Shown one piece after another: positions 23,127-33,953 of a DNA stretch of 56,678 nucleotides. Position 1 is the stretch's first letter. Every line of letters starts with the position of its first letter. The translations under genes were made by a program, and so were the position numbers. The DNA is from Intoshia linei (Eukaryota; Orthonectida; Rhopaluridae). Under the pieces are notes generated by a model. That model had not been told where the DNA came from. It did not search any database and worked only from the letters and a program-made list of their open reading frames with translations. Where the stretch lies: the NCBI GenBank assembly GCA_001642005.1, contig LWCA01000084.1:1-56678 (forward strand). Reading direction: 5' to 3'.

Positions 23127-24597
23127 CAGACCCGTACAAAAGTTTTAGACATTTTAGATAAAAGGTTTTGGTTCCTAAATGACAACGTTTTTTCATGATT
23201 TTTTTGACTATAAATATTGTAAAAAAACAAGTCATCACATTCCATTATTTTTAATTAATTATTACATTAACAACAACATTGTATCAATAATTTAATAAAT
23301 ATCGTCCATATTCACCGTGCAAAAGTTTTAGGCACTTGATATTTTGAACCGTTTATTATTCATTGGTATGCAAATAATTTCTATTATAGTTATAAGAATA
23401 TTAAACACTACAGATGCCACAAATAAGCATAAAAAAAAACAAATTAATACTCGATTTTTACAAAAAAGGTTACCCGCATACAAAAATCGCCCGAAAGCTC
23501 TCAATATCAAGATGTGCAGTTCAGGAAATAATAAAAAACATAAAAATGGTATTCCTTTCAAAAATAGAAAGAGATCAGGACGTCCACATGTTTTACATGC
23601 CAGAGAGAGAAGATTGTTGATACGTTTGTCCAAAAAAGACCCATTTATGACAGCATCTGATCTAAAATCATAGCTTCCATTGGGAGCAAATATCAGTATT
23701 GATACCATAAAACGAAATCTACGAATAAGTTCTACACAAAAATTGAAAAGATTACAATAATGTCTAAATCGTATTGACTGGTCATCAATGGACTGGAATT
23801 TAGTGATTTTTAGTGACGACAATAAAATTAATTTATTTTCAAGGGCTCGAAAATATGTTAGACGTACCAAATAACGTCATAGTAGATACACCCACATTAA
23901 TAGTACGGTAAAATTTAGCAGCAGTATTATGATATGGGGTGCCATAAGAGAAGATAGACAAAGAATCGTTGTAAGGTGTGCTAATATCGTTAATTCTGTT
24001 GAATATATTAAGATTTTGAATAGGTATATCGATGAACTTCATGATACACGATATATTTTCCAGCATGATGGAGCACCATGCCATAGATCACGAATGACAA
24101 ACAACTTTATCAAAAATAGATACCTAAATACGCTTGATAGTTGGCCCCCACAAAGTCCAGATCTCAATATAATTGAGCATGTATGGAGTATGCTTAAGAT
24201 AAATGTTTCAAAAATTAAACCAAAAAATTTGGAACAACTTTGGACTGTTACAAAGGAAGAATTTTATATCAATATCCGATGAATATATAAAGAATTTATT
24301 CAAGTCTTTACTTAGAAGAATAAACTCTATTATTGGTTCAAATGGTGGTAATACCAGATATTAACATTAAATTTTTTTTTTAATTTTTCTTCGAATATGT
24401 TGCATTTTATTCAGAAGTGTCTATTACTTTTGCACGGTCATATTTTAACAATTTTTTGTTTCCATCGTTTCAATTTACATATTTTGTTAATCGGCATATA
24501 ATTATCTATGAATTTTAATCAAAATTTTAAGATTCGACATATCGTTATCTTAATATAGCCATTTAAAGGGAGTGCCTAAAACTTTTGCACGTGTCTG
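23127..24597 (+). mobile_element. Tc1-like transposon with IR/DR-type double end repeats
   Basis: Flanked by TA at 23125-23126 and 24598-24599. The left terminus cagacccgtacaaaagtttt and the right terminus, in reverse cagacacgtgcaaaagtttt, are inverted repeats. A second copy of the cgtgcaaaagt motif lies about 185 bases inside the left end (23316) and another, inverted, about 160 bases inside the right end (near 24430). This is the IR/DR layout known from Sleeping Beauty-type Tc1 elements. The total length of 1471 bases is normal for a complete Tc1-like element. Confidence 0.85.
23414..24365 (+). pseudogene. Tc1-type transposase, inactivated
   Basis: The N-terminal helix-turn-helix is seen from 23414 (KLILDFYKKGYPHTKIARKL then SISRCAVQEI). 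After a frame change near 23545 the GRP-box-like KRSGRPHV follows, then SKKDPFMTASDL, then catalytic blocks: VIFSDD (first Asp), YIFQHDGAPCH (second Asp) and PPQSPDLNIIEHVW (Glu), a DD34E-type arrangement. The C-terminus (EYIKNLFKSLLRRINSIIG then GGNTRY) needs a second frame change near 24275. In-frame stops occur at about 23671, 23758 and 23872. It cannot make a functional protein, although its catalytic residues are preserved. Confidence 0.85.
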
Positions 24598-24739
24598 TAT
24601 GTAATGTTTTAGATACTAAGATATTTACAATATAAATCTTATATTTAATTTAATATAATTTCTGGACGATATTACAATTCAATAAAGTTTAAAATGTGAC
24701 AACATTACACTGTATAATAAAATTTATTAGACAACTTAA

Positions 24740-25700
24740 AAAATTGTTTTAAAAATATAGTACATCAATACTTTCATCTGAAAGCCTAGGTCTAGTTTTA
24801 GTTAGAAATAGTTCAACTGATGAAAATGTTCTTTCTGCTTCCACACTTGTCGCTTGAATAGACAATATAGACCTATAATGTGTATATATTAGTGTTGGGA
24901 ATTTATCGAAATATTTTTGTCGTTAAAAAATAATAATTTAATGTAATGGAAAAATTAAGTACAACTGTTATATTATTTATTTTTGTTTATAAAGTAGAAT
25001 TTGCACATTACTGCCGCACCATGAGTTGTAACAGCAATAATGTATTTAACATACTGTTGCACATCAAACTATCAAACGATTGTTTTATTAGGATAACACC
25101 CAAACACCACGTTTTATTCTCGTATGAATGTTTACATTCATATATAGTTTATTCTGCATGGATGTATATTCGTCCATAGTGATAGAAAACCTCATTCACT
25201 TGTTACATTTATCTTGTAAAATTATTTTAAGTTCTTCCTTTTTTTATTGTAAAACGATAGAATCATTCTTTTTACAGAGTTACGGCAAGTGGGAGAAGTA
25301 TTGTCATATTCACTGTTCTGTTTTTTAAAACTAATTTGAATAAAATCGCTTTTTGCTATTCTATTATATATATATTAAATGAGAAATTATCCATGGCTGC
25401 CATTTTCGATACACCTTCTTTCATCGATTTTTTAATAACAAGAAAATCTATCCTTCGCAATTTTGTTTCGTTTCTATCTTCGTTCAAATTAATATTATGA
25501 ACATTTTTAACGTGATAACATAATCCACTGGTAGTTCTTGAACATTTTACAATTTTATAGCATTTAGCTTTATAAATATTTAATAATGTAAAATAATTCC
25601 ATAGTTTACATCTTTTATGTCATTTTGGCGATAATAAAATAAAAGATATTCAAAAATTTATCGATAAAATGATTCTAAAGGTTGAGTTCTTAGTTGCGTA
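24740..25700 (-). pseudogene. Decayed, internally deleted hAT transposase with BED finger
   Basis: Read on the minus strand from right to left. At about 25460-25600 a BED-type zinc finger tail is seen (CYKIVKCSRTTSGLCYHVK then NVH). It is followed by KMAAMDNFSFNIYNRIAKS, a conserved hAT block, then near 25130-25200 RFSITMDEYTSMQNKLYMNV, the first catalytic block. At 24750-24870 the C-terminal dimerisation domain appears: SIQATSVEAERTFSSVELF then TKTRPRLSDESIDVLYF. The middle of the protein is missing and stops interrupt the rest. A minus-strand frame at 25806-26003 may be more of its N-terminal side, but that is unproven. Confidence 0.65.
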
Positions 25701-26112
25701 ATTTCGTAACATTTTAATACTGCTGATGTTATTATTGATAGGTATGTTTATATTCATGTATTCTTTTAAAAATTGATTGATTATCATTATTTAAAATATC
25801 GTGATCTATTTGGGGTTCACGGAATTTTTTTTTTCACTAAAATTATCGTCAATATTCAATCTTTTAAGTTCTATTTCTATATTTGATTTTTTAGGCATTA
25901 ATAGAAAAATACTACCCCTCATACTTTTAAAGTCATGTAGATATGATTTAATAGAATTTGTTTTTATACATCTACGTGATGTATATCGTTTAAAAATAGT
26001 CATAAAATTTTAATTGACAATAGAACTTGTAAATCGAAAAATAAAGAATTAATAAAATTAAATTTAGTTAACATTTAATTTATACAAACAAAATGAACTG
26101 GTAAACGGTACG

Positions 26113-29100
26113 TTAAAATCGGAACTGATATGTGCCTCCATTTTGATCGGAACTACTGAAAAACACTTGTGAAAAATTGCCGTTAGAGTTGGATCGACTA
26201 GTGCTAAATCTCTGACCACCACTCGGCCTTGCTCCTCCATTAAAGAACATGTTAAAAATGTCATTAGGATTCATTTGACCTGCGCCTCCTAGGTTAATAC
26301 CATTAATTCCATCCATACCACCTCGATCATAATTAGCTCTTTTTTTGGTATCTGATAAAATACTATAAGCTTCGTTGATATTTTTAAAAATTTGTTCTTC
26401 CTTTGCCTTGATATGATCTTCCTTATGTGTGTGTCGGTCTAAAATAGAATTAAAAGTACAAAACAAAAAAAACCTGGATGGTGGATTAGGGCTTTTTTTC
26501 TATACGATTTTTTAATTTCATCAATGGTTGCATCTTTAGAAACACCCAAAAGTTTATACAAGTCAGTCTTTGATTTCGATTCCAACTTTCTGGCCTCTTC
26601 CAATAACATCATGTTGTGGTTAGTTTTTTCACGGTCTAAAATGGATTGATAATCTTTTACTGCAAGGTCGTGTTGGTTGTTATCCTGATAACTAAAAAAT
26701 TGTATAATTTCAAAATAACCACACCTTTTAGCTCTTCGGAATAAAGCTTTTGTATATGAATTATCGGCTTCAATCGAATATGTACAATATTTAATAGAAT
26801 CGTCATTTTTGTTTAACTATATTAAAAGTATATACATTTATTTAAAGCGATACTTTTGAATAACATGTTGCAATATTAGTATACAGGGTTGCCAATATAT
26901 TACATGTGCTGGATTGGTAATCCAATAATTTCTTATAAATGATAATCGCTTTTTCATATAGTTTATTAGAAAACAATTTGGATGCTTCATCTTTAACTGA
27001 TTGGTAATTCACCAAATGCTATTGATTTATTAATTTGATAAAGTAAAAATATATTACATTATATAATGTTTTTGCTTTTTCGTTTTGGGGGTTCTTGGAA
27101 AGTATATCAGATAAAATAGATTTAGCTTGATTTTGTTTATTTAAAGAAATATATAAAAGACATTTTATATAGGATACATCATCAGAGTTATTTGACACCT
27201 TTAATTTGCTAAAATATGATTGCAGATTTATGGATAAATAAAAAACCTTAACCAATGCATACACTTGGTTTCATTGTTGGAACGAGCATAGCATTCAGAT
27301 ATAAGTAGAATATAATCTTTACAACCCGGTGCCTTTTCATTGCATAACAGAAATGAAGATAATGCCTTGTGAACTCTTCTATTTTTCATATGCTCGACAC
27401 CTTCCTTATAGGTTGTTATTAACAATTCCAACACATTCATCTAAAGTTTATTACAGCTTCGTCATTACAAAAATACCTCTGAATTGAGTTCAGCTGAAAA
27501 TTGAGAATTTTTGGAGATAATTTCATCATACACCTGTTTTGCTTCAGTTAGACGACCGAGCATCATTAAACATTTTGCACCACGAACCCGTGCCTAAATT
27601 TTTTTATTAATTAATTTGTATTTTTAATTTAATTTGGTGGTAAAACAATACATAAAAGTAATTTTAGTTCAAATAAATTCATTTCAGTTTAAATTGACTA
27701 CAAAATTGTCAAAAATCAACATTCATTATTTTTAAATTTCTAATGCCTTTTAATTCCATATGAAATCATGCTATAAATATCTTGTTAAATACCATCAAAA
27801 ATATAACATCACTTTAACGGCTAAACTACCAAAGTAAAAACACTACCATGGTACCATTACACAAAATTAAGGGGTTTAAAAGTTATATTTGTATATTAAA
27901 AAGGCGTGCATTTATTGTGTCAGTATTTTTCTTATTGATTTGTAAGTATTGGTGATGGTTTGTCAGTAAAAACATTAATTTTTCAGTATTGTAGATGATT
28001 TGTCTATGTATAGAACATATTAAATGACAATTTTTTCTCATAAAAAAATATTCTCTGGTGTAAACACCGTAAAATATTTCTAATTTTTTTGTAATTTGGT
28101 TTGTAGGTATAATATGGTATCTTAATAGTTCAGTTTTAACTTAGGTCTGTAGTGGATGATATTATTATATAAAGTATTTAATAGGATTAACCTAATTATT
28201 AACCTCACAAGGATAATAAAGACAAGTGAGAAATATAAAAAAGATTAAAGGGATTGACATAATTACATAATTGGGTTTGTTAAATACTGACAAATTAATT
28301 AATGGTCCCATCAGCAGCAAAACAAAAAATTGGTAAAAAAGGTCAAGAGGACGACCAAAAAGAGCTACTAAAGCTCTTATGTATTAATTACATGTAATTG
28401 TATTTTATAAAATAAATTTTCAAAAACTAAATTTTTAATTTTTATAGAGACACTCCAAAATAATCAAACTTACAATTCAATTTTTTAACTGACAAAAATA
28501 AAATTATGTACTGACAAGGAAGCAATTAAAAACTGACAATACTTTTTATTACTGACAATTTTCTGTTGAAAATAAAGAAAATTTTTTATTAAAAATAATA
28601 GAAAACTGTTTCATTGATAATACAAACAGATAACGTCACAAAAAATATCTTAGCTACTCACAATATATCAAAATAAAGCTTCAGCAATTGTATTTCAATA
28701 AAAATGTTTAGACAAAATCGACACTGCAGAGATGCAAGAGTCGACCAAAGTAAATGAACAAAATGTACCCAATAGATACCAACAGGTTGCTGGTAATACA
28801 AACTAATATTTACAACCCTTCTCAGTTAGTCAAAGCAGTAAAATATGAGTGTTTAACATTTACAAAAATGATAAATTCAAATTATAACAATAAAACAGTT
28901 TTTATTAATCAGATGTATAAATTATATATCATAGATTAATATGCATTGCATTATAATTATACAATTTGTATATAACACTAGACAACAAAATGAAAACTTT
29001 TTTCGAGGATCTGCATTAAGACCCATCCAAATAAAAAGCTGAAATTTTTTTGATCAACATGATACTTCTCTTTTTAATTTTACAGTTCGCTATCAAAAGA

Positions 29101-29873
29101 TGATTGACAACATCATAGCAACCAAGCTATTTCAATTAATTTTTAATTTAATTATAGTATATAATGAGATATTTAAATTTTTGACGTTTGATATAGATTT
29201 GAGGGATTTCAAAGTTGATTCTCGTACATTAAACTGTATATTTGTATTATCAAATTTTTACATTTATCAGTTAAATAGTAACATTTTTTAGTGTTTGGCA
29301 AATATATACCACATCAAAAGCAATAATGTTTCGTTTATTTCGTAGACATGCATTTTAACATTAATAAATAAATATTCAACTTAAAAAACTTCACCTTTTT
29401 TAAAGTAAACATTATTTTGAATGATATAATTGGTCAATTTTAGAAGTGAAGTGAAACTTTTTACTATTTTTTTTAACATTAAAAGTGTTAATAAATGGGT
29501 TATATGAACTAAAATTTATAAATATATTATATCATTAAAATCAGCGCTAGATTATCCACAAGATTATATTATTTTTATGCAGATGTATTTTTCATTATTG
29601 TCTAGTGTAATGGATAATTTACTTTTGTGTACGTTTCATCTATTGAAATGGCTTTTTGACAATCTGAAAGTGCTTCTTCAAATTTTTCCATCATAATGTA
29701 TGCTGCAGCACGGTTAGAATACAATGTAAAATTTTCAGGATCTTTATCTATAAAATTAAGTGAAATAAAAAACTTCAAAATAAACCAATTGCAGCAGTAT
29801 AACAACTCAGCGCTCGGCTATACTTCTTTTCACTATAATATTTATTTCCTCTAATTTTTGCAATTTCAGCCAT
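26113..29873 (-). CDS. DNAJC7: DNAJC7-like TPR/J-domain co-chaperone, nine exons
   Basis: Exons (minus): 29786-29873, 29623-29747, 27477-27593, 27253-27440, 27058-27208, 26854-27018, 26725-26816, 26474-26691, 26113-26438. Every junction is GT...AG and phases sum to 489 residues, close to human DNAJC7 (494). The start ATG ([13 protein letters not shown]) opens the first TPR. The N-terminal part is a series of TPR helices ([43 protein letters not shown]). A J domain follows at about 352-420 ([20 protein letters not shown]...KKALIHHPD) with the HPD motif at 380-382 split by the last intron, and the tail is G/N/S-rich. DNAJC7 binds HSP90 and HSP70 C-termini through the TPRs and stimulates HSP70 ATPase through the J domain in the cytosol. 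Introns are 33-44 bases except intron 2 (2029 bases), which holds a transposon-like insert. Confidence 0.93.
27915..28560. mobile_element. Candidate DNA transposon remnant in DNAJC7 intron 2
   Basis: Copies of ttgtcagta or a close variant lie at the left (about 27917, 27959). The reverse form, actgacaa, lies at the right (about 28285, 28488, 28509, 28531, 28549). Inverted clusters of one short motif near both sides resemble subterminal transposase-binding sites of DNA transposons. Between them a plus-strand frame near 28335 has [10 protein letters not shown], an AT-hook-like string also found near the linker of some transposases. Exact ends and a target duplication were not identified. Confidence 0.35.
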
Positions 29874-30769
29874 AATAAATATAAAAAAAATAAATGTAAA
29901 CTATTTCAACGAGTAAAATATAAGGACTATTCGAGAATATTCACTAAATGTTTATATGACGATTAATATAAATAAATTCAATTCCAAGTTTATATTGGTG
30001 TCATTGATTATATATTTTACTTTTATACATTGTTTTGTTTATTCTTTCGTTTTCTGATTAATTAATTAGTGTTAATTGTAATTGTCAATTAATATAAAAG
30101 CTATGCTAACCAAATTAATGATCTTAATATTTAGCCCCACTAAATTTAACTTGAAATGTAATTTTATTGAATATTTGTAGAACCAAAATTACTATAATTT
30201 TTAATTTCAAATTTAATCAAAACTTGATATTTACAAAATTGTAAGTTATAATTTTTTAAAAAAATATGTGAATAAATTTAATTTTAATGTAATTAATAAT
30301 AGATCTTTGATGAATCATGTTTGTAATGTTTTGGTCTTTGAAGGTCTTTATTATTCCGCAAAACTTATTGCAAATAATTTCAAGATAATTCAATGCTAAA
30401 ATTGAATATAAAAACATAAAGTGAGCATACAACCATAACAACTAAATTAAACCAATAAACAGTTTAGTCTAAATTATGAAGTTTACTGGTACAACAGTGT
30501 TGTTTGTTTGACCACATTTTAACTCACTAAGAATATGTACGATTTAAATTTAGTTATGTAAATGTTCATTAAACATGAATTTTTCAAATTTTAATAATTT
30601 TTCATTCTCGAAAAACAAAAAAATTAATTTAAAATAACTTTGTACAAAATTTTATACAACATTTGTACAAACGTTTAGTTACTAACTGTTAGTATCAAAA
30701 TTGAACTTTTGTAAAGTAGTTGCTGTAGTGTTATAATTTAAATTTTATACAAAATAGTTTGAAAATAAG
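29874..30769. other. Intergenic stretch upstream of the DNAJC7-like gene
   Basis: AT-rich, no gene or complete element recognised. Because the gene is on the minus strand this is its promoter side; no clear core promoter element stands out. Confidence 0.35.
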
Positions 30770-31236
30770 AATTTAAAAATTGCGTAGCAATGAAAAAAAT
30801 TCCGAAGCAATAAATTATATAGACTTTCACCCATGTCTTATTGGAAATGTGTAGACGCTCAATGCACATTTTTTTTAAAATTGTAGGATCAATATTTACA
30901 TTTTCAATTTTTGATTTTTAATTGGATTTATTGAAAAATATTGGTTGAATATATTAAAAGTATTTTTCACCCGGGAATGCGTAGATTCCTCGGGTTACTT
31001 TTGCATTTATATCAACTGGAATAAGCTCTATCAGAATAATTTTTTTTTTTTAATTTTCGGACCGTTAATTATTCACACATTTTAATAAAATATTTTTGAA
31101 AAAATATATGAATACTAACATGCTTTTTTGACCGCGAAGTCGTCACTTATTTGGATTGAATTTTTTTGTGTGTTAACAAAATACAACTGTACCACCTGTA
31201 AATTTTTTGAATTCAAAATTTAAAATTCTAGGGCTG
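30770..31236 (-). repeat. Dispersed repeat R1, truncated copy
   Basis: Starts aaaattgcgtagcaatg and runs through gaatgcgtagattcctcggg and gaccgcgaagtcgtcactta to a break near 31236 after ttctagggctgttg. The TCCTAAC-type edge is missing, so about the outer third has been lost. Confidence 0.65.
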
Positions 31237-32315
31237 TTGTATATCATTTCAATTACAGTTCAGTTGCATAATGTAACTTACATTACATTTTTTGCATTTT
31301 CACAGAACAAATAATTGTTTAAAATTTTGTTATTTACTTGAGCTCCAATCTATTTTATTTTTACTTCCAATTTGGAAGTTCCAAGTGCTACTAGATTAAA
31401 ATAAATAATAGTACATATAATAATAGTACGACTATAAATTAAATATTTAATTATGTAATATACAATATCTAATTTGGTTAATATTCACACACTAAAATAA
31501 ATCTTATTATTAGGTTTGAGTTCGAAATTGGAGGTATAATAACTACACGAATAAGATAAAATAGACTTTGAGAGTCCATACAGGTGTGTAACTTCTAAGA
31601 AAATTTCTAAAATTAAATAGTATCTTTTTTTGTTAGTCGACTTGTGTAGAGCAGTTAAAATTTTTTCATTTCTTTCTTCAAAATATTTACATCTATTCAG
31701 TTCAAGATTACCATTCTTTAATACTAAAGTAATTTTTACATAATTGATTACTACATTAAATCAATACGCTTAAGTTTTGACCATTTAAACTAAATTTACT
31801 GGCATAATCTATTTTTAATACATTAATTTTTTTCGTGTCGCAAACTCAAGTTTGAGATATGCTGTTCTGTATCAACATTTAAATTAATCACTAATTAGTG
31901 AATTTAAAGTCAAATGTTAAGTGATACATGAATTAAAGTGTTAAGTGTTAATCAGTTGTTAATGTAATGTTTTAAATAATATATAACGATTCCATCAATA
32001 AATTCGGACAACTCATGAAATAAATATTATAATAAAATTAATATTAAACTCAGTAATTCTTAACCCGTGCGCCGCGGCACACTGAACTAAATAAGGCTAA
32101 GAAGAACTATTAAATCGTTTAAAATTAAATCAATATATATTAAGGGACGGGTGTGATTAATGTATGGTAACATTAAAAAAATTAAATAATGGAATTTACA
32201 GAAACGGTAGGCTTTTCATAAAAAACATTTTATTCACAAAACCAAAAGTGAAAAATCCCAGTTTACCCATCCTGAAAACAACTATGTCGACCAAATGTGT
32301 AATAGAAGTCGTTTA
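31237..32315. other. Intergenic stretch with a hAT-type end
   Basis: No gene recognised. At about 32050 cagtaattcttaacccg followed by tgcgccgcggcacac is a typical hAT terminus with GC-rich subterminal block, facing right toward the 3' end of the nuclear-receptor gene. Its partner end was not found. The plus-strand frame 32164-32349 has no family resemblance and overlaps the receptor's last exon. Confidence 0.4.
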
Positions 32316-33144
32316 TCAGGACCATTTAGCAGGAATCGCCAAAATGTAAAAATTACAATATTGATACATGATAAGCTTGCAAATAGTGAAAGATTCATCA
32401 ATAGTTAGATTGACACGGGCAATATTGTCGGCAACACTTAATAGCATAACAATAAAACTTTTAGTTCCATTATTCTGAGCATCTTTTAAATAAAAATCTT
32501 TCTTGAAACTTAATGTGATAAATGGGTTATCCTTATTCTGAATAATATTCTTGCTATGATAAGCAAATAAAAAGATAATTAAGCGAGGATAAGCATATGT
32601 ATTTAATCTTTGAGTAAATTCTACCTACTTAAAATATACTTGAAATAAATAAAAAACAAACATCAACATTGATTATTGATTTATTTAGCTTAGTCATAAA
32701 CCAGTCGTGTATAGCTGAAATATAGTGAATACTTTCATGTAATAATATCTTTTCAAAATTATTAATATCATAATCGTTTGAATTGCAATAATGTTCACAT
32801 TTTTCTTCGTATATGAACAATTCTTGATGAGTCTGTGATACAATGTTTGTATAAATAGTTGGATCGACATTTTTACGAGTACGCTGCATTCCATTTTCCA
32901 AGCAGAGGTTAAATCTGCAATGAACACATCCCCTATTTATACGTTTAAAGCAATTTTGATTAGTTTGACAATACAGAGGTCCAATCTTTTTAAATACATT
33001 TTACTTGGAAATTGGTAAAATTACGAAATTCTTGTAACGAAAAAAAAAATCTCTGCAAGGCTGACATCCAAATCCTCCAAACGCTTTTATTATTTTTTCT
33101 GATGAAGTACATATTTTACATTCACTTGTGCACTTTATATTCAT
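32316..33144 (-). CDS. Divergent nuclear hormone receptor, three exons, short ligand-binding domain
   Basis: Exons (minus): 33025-33144, 32668-32985, 32316-32624; introns of 39 and 43 bases; phases agree; 248 residues. The DNA-binding domain starts almost at the N-terminus. Zinc finger 1 is ECKIC ... GFGCQPCRDFFFRYKNF. Finger 2 is YCQTNQNCFKRINRGCVHC then RFNLCLENGMQ, with all eight zinc cysteines. The P-box region reads QPCRD instead of the common EGCKG, the finger-1 loop lacks the usual HYG, and the second finger's middle spacing is seven residues rather than nine. A ligand-binding-like region follows: FEKILLHESIHYISAIHDWF (helix 3 area) and LSVADNIARVNLTIDESFTI (about helices 7-8). The frame stops soon after, without helices 9-12 or an AF-2 motif; they may be lost or encoded in exons not found. 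Nuclear, DNA-binding regulator; ligand unknown. Confidence 0.75.
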
Positions 33145-33953
33145 TTTAATATTATTTAGTCATTCATCAATTTAAATTTAAAATTCAATAGTTAATAAAT
33201 CAAGTGTATTTTATATTATCGTTCAGAGTAAAAAACAACAACATTAACGATCTTGGTATCGACAAATTTTATTAAGTTGGGATCCAATTTTTATGTCGTC
33301 ATGACAATATTTGGTAAAATCGTGTTTTTCAAAAAAATATTGGAATAATGAGATTCTATCCATGAGTTGATAAAATTAGTTTTTTTACTATGTCGATATT
33401 TTTCTGGTGGTTTAAATGGTATTTTTTATTAATGATAGGATAAAATTGGTACTTTTGAAATACATGTAATAATGTAAAGGTCGTTTAGGCTTGTGAGAAA
33501 TTACTAACATCTGGAAATATGTAATAAATATTAAAAAAATAATAAAAATTTTTCTATATTTTATTCGAATCTCACGGATCCAGGCAACCAGGGTCCTGAA
33601 TAGGGACTACTGCCCTAGACACTTATCTACGGGTTTTGCGTAGCGGTAACATTATTGAAAAATATACATTTTTTTAAATTCTCAATGTTGAAAATGATGT
33701 CTACATTTTGAAAAAATTTCGTAGAGACCCTCTGAAAGGTGTCTCAAGTTACGGTAGGTTCAACTCTGAAGTATAAGCCAAGTATAAAAAAATATGGCTT
33801 TCGTAATTTTTTTATTTTTTAAATAAAATTTTATCAGGATTGAAACATGTTTGTATAAGCATGCAACAATATAATGATGTCGAATAGGTTAGCTACATGA
33901 CATAAAAATAATCTTGAATATATTTTTAGTTTTATTGAGAATAAATGGTCATT
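33145..33953. mobile_element. Intergenic stretch containing a hAT-type MITE (about 33270-33612)
   Basis: The right end at 33612 reads, in reverse, cagtagtccctattcagg; the interior (ttggtaaaatcgtgtttttc) matches the element at 18100-18415 in reverse orientation. Left boundary approximate, target duplication not found. The remainder of the stretch is AT-rich without a gene; PSMC3 ends at 33954 and the receptor starts at 33144. Confidence 0.45.

Noticed and set aside
28754-29291. Two plus-strand frames of 61 and 63 codons in the DNAJC7 intron
   Set aside because: No ATG context, domain or homology pattern; they fall in the transposon-rich long intron.
32164-32349. 61-codon plus-strand frame
   Set aside because: Overlaps the last exon of the receptor gene on the other strand and shows no family resemblance; the region also holds a hAT terminus.
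32399-32624. Reading the third receptor exon as an independent gene
   Set aside because: It joins in phase to the DNA-binding exons over a 43-base intron and has ligand-binding-domain character, so it belongs to the receptor.
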